DNA of 64,000 nucleotides from Stagonosporopsis chrysanthemi (lineage: Eukaryota > Ascomycota > Dothideomycetes > Pleosporales > Didymellaceae). The notes beneath the pieces are model-generated. The model did not search any database and was not told the DNA's origin. It saw only the letters and a list, made by a program, of their open reading frames with translations. This document shows, one piece after another, positions 20,700 through 30,268 of the stretch (position 1 is its first letter; each line of letters begins with the position of its first letter). Where the stretch lies: the NCBI GenBank assembly GCA_022560025.1, contig JAFISE010000016.1:62001-126000 (forward strand), read 5' to 3'. The translations under genes and the position numbers were made by a program.

Positions 20700-22989
20700 T
20701 TACAAAAACGCGGGGCCATTTCGCCTGGAAGCGTACCGCGCGCCGTCGTCATCATCGTCGTTGTCGTCGTGGGGTGTTTCTATGCCACCCCTCGCCCTCC
20801 CTCTCCCACTCTCTGCATACACGTCCGCCCTCGAATGCGCCTCGGCAATAGGCAGCCTCCCGGGGCTGATGCCGGGACTCTCGACTCTCCTGCCCGCGGC
20901 GCCCCACTCGTCGCTATACCGCGGCAGCACGGGGTCTGGATACGGCTGGGATGCGTTGCTGTAGCCGTGCGCTACGTCGTTGTACGCGCCCTGCGGCGAG
21001 TTCAGATCCAGCTCGTCGCTGCCGTGGCTCTGGATGCGCAGCAGGGTGCTGGAGTCGCCTTTGACGAGACCCAGGCGCTCCTCCTCGGTGCCCGGGGCGG
21101 CCTTGCCGTCGCGGCTGCGCGTGCGGCTGCTGCGGGAGACGGGGCGGCGGTGCGACCCGGACGCCGAGGCGCTGGCTTCGCTGTCGCCGCGGTTGCGGTG
21201 GAAGACGTTTTGGAAGCTGAACTGGCGCTTTGCGAGGTGCGGCGGGGGCTTGGGCGGGTACAGGCTGTCGTCGGTGTGGATGGGGGGCAGCTCGGCGAAG
21301 TGGATGCGGGTGTCGTGCGGTTTGTAGGCCGTGTCGCCGTGCAGGGCGTGCTTGTACGTGTCTTTGTCGGAGAGCGGGTCGACGTGGTCCGAGGCGCCGT
21401 CGGTGGGGATGGGCGGGAGGTGCGTCATGCCGACGCCGGTGGAGGAGGCGCGGCTGGCGTTTGACTTTCCGCGGGAGCGCAGGCGCTCGAAGAAGCCCGG
21501 GTGGAAGCTGCTGTTGTCGTCGTCGGATTCGTCGGCGGGGAAGTGGGTCATGCCGAGGGGAGGGTGGACGGTGCGGGACATGGTGCCGCTGCGGGTTGGG
21601 GGGCGCATGGGGTCGCCGACAACCGTCTTCCTTCTTCTTATGCCGTCAAACTCGACGGCCTCGCCCTCGCCGATGATCTGCATGTGCTCTTCCTTGATTC
21701 TCTTGGCCTCCTGCAGCTCTCTGTGCGATCGGGCTGTGCTCAGCGAGCGCAGGATGGCACTGCCGCCGCGGATGGCATCTGCACGGGGCTCGTACTCTGG
21801 CTCCTCGACTTCCGCTACGGTGCGAACCTGGTCGAGATCGCCCTTGAAGACGGCGGCGTCGGGCACGTCCTTGGCCGACTTGGAGAGCTGCAGCAGGACG
21901 ACACCGGAGCAGATGGTCAAGAAGCCCATGATGACTGTGATGATCTGGATGGCTGTTCCCTTGAAGCCTTGGAAGAGCACTGCCGACGTGACAATGGTGG
22001 AGGAGGTGAAGAAGACGTAGTAGGTTGGGGTGACCAAGGCGGCGTTGAAGAGGTTGAGCGCTTTCTGTGGGTTGTTAGCATTCGTAATGGTCGAGGTCAA
22101 GCTGTGCTTACGTTGAGGTAGATGATCTCCGTGAGCAGAGTGACGACGACAAAGACAAGCAGGACGTAGAGGAACCACTCCTTAAACTGGCCGCCGTGGG
22201 ATCCAGATGCTTGTGCCACGACTGCCGCACCCAGACCTTGAGTCGCGACAACGCTGAGGCCGCCGATCAGACTGCAGACAGTCAGGTAGACCATCATGGA
22301 CCTCTTGCCGTACTTGGGGCCATAGTACAAGGCAATGATGACGCAGGCGACGATGATGACACCGGCGAAGCTGAGAAAGCCGGGGGCAATGACCCAGGCC
22401 TTCATGTCCTGGATGGATGCTACGGACGACTGCTCTGGAGCGCTGAGTGCGATGATGACGGAGCCAATGATGCACTGGAAGCAGCCCACCTTGCCGACGA
22501 AGCTGAGGCGCTCTTTGAGGAAGATGGAGGAGAGGATGGCGCAGATGACGACGGAGAGGGCGCCCATGGGGGTGACCAGGATGGCGTCGGTGAAGGCATA
22601 TGCGACCAGGTTGCACACCTGGGTTGTCTGTTAGTCTTGGGGCAGCGACTTGGTTGCACTGGCCGTACCTCTCCCACAATCATGAGGATCATGCCCAGCC
22701 ACCACCATGCGTTCTTGAGATATGAGTAGCCTTCGCCGGCCTCCTCGTTGTATTTTTCGTTGGCCTGCAGCAATCCATGCTTCTTGATGACAAACGACAC
22801 ACCAATAAAGACGCCTGACGCTATGGCCAGACAGATTCCAATGATCTTGTACGAGCCCGGTCGCGTGGACGGGTCGCCGCCCATTCCTCCAGAGCGGACA
22901 TGCAGCTGGTGTGCGGCGAGGAGCTCGTCGGGCGAGTATGTGGTGTAGAGGGCGTTTGCGCGGGCGAGAAGGGTCCCAGCGGCGTCCAT
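20700..22989 (-). CDS. NIPA-family magnesium transporter (DUF803) with long cytosolic tail
   Basis: Exons are 22669-22989, 22112-22618 and 20700-22064. Both introns are short GT-AG (50 and 47 nt, each with a CTAAC branch site), giving 730 aa. The membrane core (about residues 47-370) shows the NIPA pattern of about nine helices: SYKIIGICLAIASGVFIGVSFV, KNAWWWLGMILMIVGE, VCNLVAYAFTDAILVTPMGALSVV and FLKERLSFVGKVGC. The remaining ~350 residues are hydrophilic, Ser/Arg/Asp-rich and likely cytosolic, ending in a poly-Asp stretch before a basic C-terminus. The family imports Mg2+ across plasma or endosomal membranes. The tail is much longer than in animal NIPA proteins (about 330-400 aa total), as in other filamentous fungi. 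It is divergent from COG4, sharing an 817-bp intergenic region. Confidence 0.93.
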
Positions 22990-23806
22990 GGTGCGGGAGC
23001 GGGGCGCGGCAGGGACTCGGTGCGGTCAGGTGGCAGCTCACCACGCGGTCGCAGCCTCGTGGTGGAGAGAGGGCCGGGACGTCAGGAGCAAGGCTGCGGT
23101 GGTGGCGCGAGCATGGGAAGGCGTTCGGTGGTACTCGCGGCGACGGGGCAGAGAGGATTGTTTGGGCAGGGTTCTTCTGTTGTTTGTTGCGCGGGGGTCG
23201 AGGTGCGGCGTGGATGTGGGAAGCGTAGGCAGGGCAGCGCAGTGCAGCGCAGTGCAGCGCAGCGTGACTATTTCGGTCGTGAAGGAGCGCAGAGGAGCTG
23301 GGGGCGGGTCAAGGTGCAGGTGGATTCAGCTGCATGCGACAGCGTAGGGTGGTGCGCGTAGCTGCAGGTCTAGATGCTGGGGTGGTCTGGCGGCTGGCTT
23401 GCTGCACGCGAGAGAGCGCAGTCTGGCGGGAACAATGCGGAGGGCAGAGGGCAGAGGAGGGCAGAGGAGGGCAGAGGAGGGCAGAGGAGGGCAAAGGATG
23501 GCAGCAGGAAGAGAGCAGGATTCACGCAGGAGGCACAGAGGGACGGGACAGCGGTCTAGGTATTTGGTCGCGGGCAGGTTTGCTCGCTGTTGTTGCGCAA
23601 TCTTATCGCCGTGTCTGCACAGCAACCGCGCGTCATGGGTGTTGCGGTGCTGCCGGTACAGGGCGGCAGCACCAGTGTCCATGGCACCAGCCAGGCCAGA
23701 CCAAGCACCCGCCAGGCCAAGCACCCGCCAGGCCACGGGAGAGCCAGCGCCGACAGCGCCGACAGCGCCGACCGCCCATCCCTCCTCATGCCCGCGCCGC
23801 AGCATC
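22990..23806. promoter_or_regulatory. Divergent promoter region between the NIPA transporter and COG4
   Basis: 817 bp lies between two start codons on opposite strands, so both promoters must lie here. It holds short tandem repeats: GCAGCGCAGT (about 23229-23263) and GCAGAGGAGG (about five copies, 23441-23495). The frame of COG4 is open upstream, but no better start is evident. Confidence 0.55.
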
Positions 23807-26149
23807 ATGGACGACTCCCCCGGCGCTGACGTGCTCGCAGCCGCGTCGCTGGCCGACATGCACGCGGGGCTCGCGCAGCTGCACCAGCACGAGGCCAGCG
23901 TCACGCAGCGGCTCAACGACCTGATCGCCTCGCAAAAGGACCTCTCGCGCGAGCTCGGCCGCCTCGACCTGCTGCGCGCCCACCTCGGCGCCCACGTCGT
24001 CAGCACCCGCGCCATCAGCAATGGCATGCTGGGCGACGCCGCCGCGACGGCGACGCGCATCTCGACGGCCGTCAAGCGCCTCGACCGCGAGCAGACCAAC
24101 GTCAAGGCGACGCTGGACGTGGTCGAGCAGGTCGCCGAGCTCAAGGCCTGCGTGCTGGGCGTCCACGGCTCCATGGGCGCCCCGCAGGACTGGGAGACGG
24201 CCGCCGCCTACCTCCACCGCGCCTCCAAAATCCCCGACGACGTTGTCGACGGCGCCTTTGCAGAGGAGATTGTGCCCACCGCCGACGTCCCCGACCCGCC
24301 GCGCGCCACCCTCGACGCCGCCGCCGAGTCGCTGTGCGCCCTCTTCCTGCGCGAGTTCGACAAGGCCGCCCGCGACGGCGACGGCGCAAACGTCGCGCGC
24401 TTCTTCAAGCTGTTCCCCCTGGTCGGCCGCGCCCACACGGGCCTGGATGCCTACGGCCGCTACGTGTGCACCGGCGTCGCCTCGCGCGCGCGCGCCAACT
24501 TCCACTCGGCCACGCCGGCCCAGCGCGCAGAGCCGCCCTTCTACGCCAGCGTCCTCACCAAGCTCTTCGAGCACATTGCCCAGATCGTCGACGGCCACGA
24601 GCCGCTGGTCGCCCAGCACTATGGCCCCGGCATGATGGCCAAGGTCATCGAGCGTCTGCAGATCGAGGCCGACGTCCAGGGCGGCATCGTCCTCGACACG
24701 TGGCATGACGAGCGCAGCATCGACCGCAAGCTGACCGACATCAAGTCCTACGCCTTCTCCTTCCTCGTCCAGAGCTTCCTCCACGCCCAGCAGCCGTCCA
24801 GCGGCACCCCTCGCTCCACTTCCCCGGCCGGGGCCCCCATACCCTCAACCGAGGACGAGGCTGTCGACATGAAGGTCGTCGACGTGCTGCTTGGCGAGAG
24901 CGCGCTGATGCTGGGACGATACGCCCTGTATTCGCGCTTCATCTCGGACAAGTGTGCCGCCTCGCAGCCGGAAGAGCGCATCGACCATGGTCTGGTCATG
25001 CCACAGTTCCTGGCCAACAGCAACCTGCAGCGCAAGGTCGCCAGCCACCTCGTCGACCCCTTCAACGCCATGACAACCTTCTTCTTCCGCCGCTCCGTCG
25101 AGAAGGCCTTCCAGCTGGACGAGTCGCCGCCTGACCTGACCCTCAACCCCAACAAGCCCCTCGGCTCGAGTCCGCCGTTTGTCACGTCCGCTGTCGACGA
25201 TGTCATGTACATTGTGAACCAAGTCTGCCAGCGAACCTTGGCTACCTCGCAGCGTGCTGTAGTAGCCCAAGTCATACCCGCCGTCAGCAGCATCCTCGGC
25301 ACAGACTTCATCGGCATGACGCAGCGGAAGATGCGCGACGAGAGCTACCCCAAGCCCGTCAGAGCCGGCGAGCTGCCACCCGAGAGCAAGGTCATTGCCT
25401 TTGGCGTCCTGATCAACAACCTCGACATTGCAAACGACTACATCGCGCGGATCGTAGAGCAACAGCTCGGCCGCCCCAATCCCGAGACCGGCAACTCCCC
25501 GCTCCACGACCTCTTCCCCTTTGGCCACGACGCCACCTTTGTCGAGACCAAGCTCAAAGCCCTCTCCTCGGCCTTCTCCTTGAAAAGCACCGAGCTCCTC
25601 AACGACGGCATCACCGTCCTCTTCGCCAACGTCCTCAAACCCCGCATCCGCCCCATCCTCGCCGAGTCCTTCCGCGACATCGACTACGCCCCCGCGCTCT
25701 CCCCATCCGACGACTCCGACTCCGACTCCGACTCCCCCGACGCCGCCACCACAGACGTCGTCAAGTCCCGCTTCGACCGCGGCTGGGGCGTCGTCATCCG
25801 GCCCCTCAAACGCATCCTCACCGCCCCCAACTTCGACCGCCTCCTCGCCCTCGCCCTCAACTACCTCGCCCAGGCTCTCGAGAAGCGCATCAAGGCCTAC
25901 TACGGCCGTGTGAACGACCTCGGCGCTGTTCGCCTCGAGCGCGACGTCGCCGGCATTGTGGCCGCGGCGGTCGCCGGCGGCAAATATGCACTCCGCGACA
26001 AGTTTGTCAAGTGCACCCAGATGACGCTCATTATGAACATGGAGGACGAGGAGTGGGCGGAGCTGGAGGCCGAGGAGGGGCGGGACGGCGTCGTGTGGGT
26101 TATGGATCGGGAGGAGAGGGGCAGGGTGAGGGCGATTGTGAAGGCGTAG
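23807..26149 (+). CDS. COG4: Conserved oligomeric Golgi complex subunit 4
   Basis: A single exon of 780 aa from ATG 23807 (MDDSPGADVLAAASLADMHA). An earlier in-frame ATG near 23680 adds only a low-complexity Ala/Pro/Thr extension, so the later start is preferred. The N-terminal coiled coil (about residues 15-110) includes LNDLIASQKDLSRELGRLDLLRAHLG, then the helical COG4 core with motifs such as FFKLFPLVGRAHTGLDAYGRYVC. The C-terminal part has an acidic SDSDSDSD linker near 635 and a helical C-terminal domain. COG4 sits in lobe A of the COG tether, which captures intra-Golgi retrograde vesicles and binds the SNARE regulator Sly1. Pfam-like length and motif order match. The gene is GC-rich with strongly C-ending codons, which produces a 453-codon antisense shadow. 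Confidence 0.93.
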   Translation: MDDSPGADVLAAASLADMHAGLAQLHQHEASVTQRLNDLIASQKDLSRELGRLDLLRAHLGAHVVSTRAISNGMLGDAAATATRISTAVKRLDREQTNVKATLDVVEQVAELKACVLGVHGSMGAPQDWETAAAYLHRASKIPDDVVDGAFAEEIVPTADVPDPPRATLDAAAESLCALFLREFDKAARDGDGANVARFFKLFPLVGRAHTGLDAYGRYVCTGVASRARANFHSATPAQRAEPPFYASVLTKLFEHIAQIVDGHEPLVAQHYGPGMMAKVIERLQIEADVQGGIVLDTWHDERSIDRKLTDIKSYAFSFLVQSFLHAQQPSSGTPRSTSPAGAPIPSTEDEAVDMKVVDVLLGESALMLGRYALYSRFISDKCAASQPEERIDHGLVMPQFLANSNLQRKVASHLVDPFNAMTTFFFRRSVEKAFQLDESPPDLTLNPNKPLGSSPPFVTSAVDDVMYIVNQVCQRTLATSQRAVVAQVIPAVSSILGTDFIGMTQRKMRDESYPKPVRAGELPPESKVIAFGVLINNLDIANDYIARIVEQQLGRPNPETGNSPLHDLFPFGHDATFVETKLKALSSAFSLKSTELLNDGITVLFANVLKPRIRPILAESFRDIDYAPALSPSDDSDSDSDSPDAATTDVVKSRFDRGWGVVIRPLKRILTAPNFDRLLALALNYLAQALEKRIKAYYGRVNDLGAVRLERDVAGIVAAAVAGGKYALRDKFVKCTQMTLIMNMEDEEWAELEAEEGRDGVVWVMDREERGRVRAIVKA

Positions 26150-26443
26150 GAATCCGCTGCAGAGAGTCTGTCGTTGGCAGATAGAGAGTATCCGCGACCA
26201 AAGCATCAGATGATGCCTTGCACGTCCAAATGTTTACACGATTCATCCATTTCGCATTCCAACCACACCACGCATTCTATTTTCGGGCATTCCGGGTACG
26301 AGTCAGGTGGGGCCTAGGCTTGGCTTGAATGCACCCCTCTTCAACACACCTTGCTCATTTCTTCACAATTTCTTTGTTTGTTACGGGCGCATTTGGTGAG
26401 GGCTGGACTATGCCCACGCAGTAATTAGAATATCCAACGCGCG

Positions 26444-28024
26444 ATGCGCTTCGCTTCCTTCCTCGGGGGCTTGACCCTGGCCGGTCTGTCAGGGGCTCAG
26501 TGCCCACTATACCAACATTATTCCGCCCAAACACATGAACCATTCTCGACTGGTGTACACAATCTTTCCTACGCGCGGCCAATCCCGTCATGTCGAACGT
26601 TTGTATCCCAGGAAGTCGAAGATGAAATTGAGCGCATGAGAGGCGTCATCGCAGACCCGGACCTCTTTCGCCTCTTCGAGAACACATGGCCAAGCACCCT
26701 CGACACCACAATCGCATGGCGGGGATGGTCGAACACGACTGTGAAAGAGACGGAATCGGGCCCTATTGAAGAAGAGCCGCAAGAGCTGTCGTTTGTCATC
26801 ACTGGCGACATCTCCGCCATGTGGCTGCGCGACAGTGCAAATCAACTCCAAGCATACACGAGCCTGCTGAAACCCAGCACCGAATTCAACAGCCTGGCAA
26901 GTCTGTTCCGCGGCGCCATCAACCTCCAGGCGAGGTACATCCTCGAGAGCCCCTTCTGCAACGCCTTCCAGGCCCCGGACGAAAGCGGCATCCCCAGATC
27001 CAGCAGCATGAACAGCGACCGCATCACGCCCTCGTTCGACTACTACAAAGTCTTCTCCTGCCAATGGGAGCTCGACTCGGTCGCCAGCTTCCTGCGCCTC
27101 AGCGCCGACTACGCCGACGCGACCAAAGACTACGCCTTCTTCGCAAAAGGCAACTGGACCAAGGCCGTTGAAACCATCCTGCGCACCGCCGAAAGCATGA
27201 CCATCGACTCGTACGACGACGCCGGCAACTGGCAGCGCACGCCATACACCTACTGCGCGCCCTACGGCGGGACCCCGATCAACGACTGCGCCGGCTCGCC
27301 GCACAAGGGTAACATCGGGCTGGTCCGCTCGTTCCACCGCCCTTCAGACGACGCCTGCACGTTCCAGTACCTAATCCCGTCCAACATGATGTTCAGCACG
27401 GCCCTCAACGCCTCCTCAACCATCATGTCCGCCATCACACCCCCGTCCTCCTCCCTCCTCCCCTCCACCCGCGCCAACCTCACCGCCTGGATGCGCCACA
27501 CCTCGTCCTCCATCGCCCGCGGCATCACCACCCACGCCATCATCCCCTCCGCAGCCCACGGCCCCATCTTCGCCTACGAAATCGACGGATACGGCTCCGC
27601 AACCCTCATGGACGACCCCAACATCCCTTCCCTCCTCTCCGCTCCCTTTCTCTCCTTCCTCCCCCGCTCAGACCCAATCTACACAAACACCCGCCGCAGC
27701 ATCCTCTCCCGCGCAAACCCCTACTACGCATGGGGCCCCCTCCTGTCCGGTGTCGGCAGCCCGCACACGCTCCCCGGCAAACCGTGGCCCATGGCGAGTA
27801 TCATGGTTATCCTGACGAGCGAGGATGAGGACGAGATTAGGCGAGAGTTGAGGGCGTTGCTGCGCAGTACGGATGGGTTGGGACTCATGCATGAGAGTGT
27901 GGATGCGCATGTTGGGGGCGTGTGGACGAGGCAGTGGTTTAGCTGGGCGAATGGGCTGTTTGGGCAGGCGGTGAGGGAGGTGGAGAGGACGAGGCCGTGG
28001 TTGCTGAGGGAGAGTTTTCAGTGA
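26444..28024 (+). CDS. Secreted GH125 exo-alpha-1,6-mannosidase
   Basis: A single exon of 526 aa. The signal peptide is MRFASFLGGLTLAGLSGAQC. The conserved GH125 (former DUF1237/Mug157-like) core is visible: ITGDISAMWLRDSANQLQAY (about 119-138), the SSMNSDRITPSFDYYKVFSC block (about 186-205), GGTPINDCAGSPHKGNIGLVRSFHRPSDD (about 277-305), NMMFSTAL, and the C-terminal MHESVD...TRQWFSWANGLFG. GH125 enzymes remove non-reducing alpha-1,6-linked mannose, acting on N-glycans or mannan; signal peptide and Cys content suggest secretion or a wall role. The stop lies only 3 bases before a long poly-G/poly-T tract next to an assembly gap, so the last few codons deserve checking, but the protein looks complete. 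Confidence 0.92.
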   Translation: MRFASFLGGLTLAGLSGAQCPLYQHYSAQTHEPFSTGVHNLSYARPIPSCRTFVSQEVEDEIERMRGVIADPDLFRLFENTWPSTLDTTIAWRGWSNTTVKETESGPIEEEPQELSFVITGDISAMWLRDSANQLQAYTSLLKPSTEFNSLASLFRGAINLQARYILESPFCNAFQAPDESGIPRSSSMNSDRITPSFDYYKVFSCQWELDSVASFLRLSADYADATKDYAFFAKGNWTKAVETILRTAESMTIDSYDDAGNWQRTPYTYCAPYGGTPINDCAGSPHKGNIGLVRSFHRPSDDACTFQYLIPSNMMFSTALNASSTIMSAITPPSSSLLPSTRANLTAWMRHTSSSIARGITTHAIIPSAAHGPIFAYEIDGYGSATLMDDPNIPSLLSAPFLSFLPRSDPIYTNTRRSILSRANPYYAWGPLLSGVGSPHTLPGKPWPMASIMVILTSEDEDEIRRELRALLRSTDGLGLMHESVDAHVGGVWTRQWFSWANGLFGQAVREVERTRPWLLRESFQ

Positions 28025-28048
28025 GTTGGGGGGGGGGGGGGGGGGGGG

Positions 28049-28082
<34 letters not shown>

Positions 28083-28160
28083 CTTGTGAAGCTTTGCTTG
28101 CGGCCACAAGTTGTAGTTCGCCGGNNNNNNNNNNTTCCCCCCCCCCCCCCCCAACCCCCC

Positions 28161-28219
<59 letters not shown>

Positions 28220-30268
28220 CGCGCCGATCAATCTATGCATCTCGCAGCAGACCATGTGCAATGTCCAGCTCTCTCTCTCTCTCTCTCTTTGAGCTGTTCT
28301 GAACACTCTTGGTTTTTCCAAATGTGCCAAAGATGTCGCGCCTGAAGCGATGGTGGGTCGCAATGTGCATGTGCATGTGCATGTGCATGGGGGTTTTTGG
28401 TTTCTGTGGATTTTTGGTTTCTTCAAATCTGGGAGTGTGTGTGTGAGAAAGAGAGAGAGAGAACTGATAAGGGGGGTCTGTGTCTGTGTCTGCGTCTGCG
28501 TCTGCGTCTGCGTCTGCCTATGCCTCTGTCGACTCGATCGCAAAAACATCAGAGACCAAAACATATGTTCTAGTCTCTCATCTTGTCTCAAACTGCGGAA
28601 CCCTAAATCAATAGACCGCGCTATCCATAGATTCTTGTCTGTGTCTTTTCGAGATCCTAAAAAGGCGCCTGTACCGAATTGCAGCTGATCGGGGTGTCTA
28701 TTGCTTCTCCGCTTCTGCCTCCGCCTCTTCCTCTGCCTGTGCTTCTGCCATTGTCGATCAAATTCCGAAATCATGGGGGCCTGTCTCTCTCTTCTTGTTG
28801 CCAACGCTAAGGTCTCGCTTCGAGGGCGATACATCCTCCTCCTCCTCTTCTTCTTCTTCTTCTTCTTCTTCTTCTTCTCTCTCTCTTCTCCTTGTCCGCC
28901 GCGAAAACTGATGAAAGAGAGTCATGATCTGGACGGCGATGATAAAGCCTTCTTTCGCTTCCCAGTGCTGGTATCGACGGACGGTACCAAAATTCAAGAC
29001 CGATATCGTCATGTCTGCTGTTCCTCGGACCTTTCTGCTCAAATTGTTAGGAGCTGATGTGATGGACGTATAGCTTAGTACTCAGAGTCAATGACGAAAC
29101 GGACATGATTGTGGTCAGTCTGTCTTTGACAATTCTCCGAATCGTATCGACAAGGTATATACATACCCTTCTTTTGCTTTCTTCTTCCTTGCTTCCTTCT
29201 TTTTTGAAGTTCTTGTAGGTAAGAGTTATGGCTTTTAATTCTTCTCTCTTGCTTCTGCTCAACATTACACCTTAAATTCTCATGTCTCAGGGCCACTAGT
29301 GGTCTGTCTCACATGCGTGGTAAGTGGAAACGAAAACACAAATTTCTTCTAGTTACCTCATCTCTTCCATTCAAGCACAAATCTTACGGCAACCTGCTTG
29401 GGTCCTGCTCTCTACCTCGCATAAGCACCAGTGTTTTACCACGATATCCGGCATACCTGTTGGCACCCTGGTTTCTTCCAAGACCAGTTAAATGGGCACT
29501 ATTGTGGAAGGATCTATGCTGTCAAATTTTCTATTTCTTTATACTGCTTTTGCGTTGTATAGAAGGCCAGCTCAGTTGTCAGTAATGTGGTGCTCTGCTT
29601 GTCGAAATGGCTGACCTGAGGCCTCGACTCTACACTATGATGAAGAGCAAGAGATTTGGCCGCTTCGGTCCTTTTTGTGTTGTCTATACACAAGCCCAAA
29701 ATGGATGTGAAGGCGCAGCGCCATACGATCGCGCCCGTTCAAGCCTAGCGCGGTTTTGCCGACGTGAAACCAAAGTCCCCGGTCGGGGATCCTGCAAACA
29801 CTCCCATCCCGACCCACAGACATGCCCGAAATCCATCTCGCGCGCCCGAACACCCTCTTCCCATCTCAATTGAGCATGATGAAACACTCAGATCCTAACC
29901 TGGTCTCGTTCGCGGCCTCGTCTCATCAGGCAATGTTTTCTCCGATGCGCCAAGGCGCATGGGTCTGCATGTCTACATAGAATTATCGACGAAGTCCGTC
30001 GAGGCGTACTGCTGCGGCGTACTGCTGAGATGTGAGCGAGCATGGCTGTGCTGCGCCGAGTGATACAGTCGGGGATCGCGGACGAGTTAATGGGTGTATT
30101 TGAACTGTGGACGCGGCGACGGATATCTTCATCGAATTGTGTCTTCGTTCACAGTCAACATTCGAAACCAATATCGAGTGTCTTTATCGTTCTTTCATCC
30201 CGTCCGCCTTTCTTTTTGGTCTCCATCTTCTCAAGACGTGGTGTGTCTGTCAGGCTTTCTCGCACAAG
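28025..30268. other. Noncoding stretch with assembly gap and microsatellites
   Basis: G23 (28028-28050), T32 (28051-28082), ten Ns (28125-28134) and nearly pure C up to 28218 surround the gap. Beyond it lie CT, ATGTGC (about 28363-28389), GTCTGC (about 28480-28518) and CTT (about 28840-28880) repeats. The rest contains no convincing gene. Confidence 0.65.
28125..28134. other. Assembly gap (10 N) between homopolymers
   Basis: Ten Ns are flanked by poly-G/poly-T on the left and poly-C on the right. Ten is a conventional placeholder, so the true distance is unknown. The extreme homopolymers may be sequencing artefacts at a scaffold join. Confidence 0.95.

Noticed and set aside
24845..26206. Minus-strand 453-codon ORF
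   Set aside because: Antisense to COG4; explained by its C-ending codons in GC-rich sequence.
28026..28345. Poly-Gly, poly-Phe and poly-Pro ORFs around the gap
   Set aside because: Translations of homopolymers and of the N gap.
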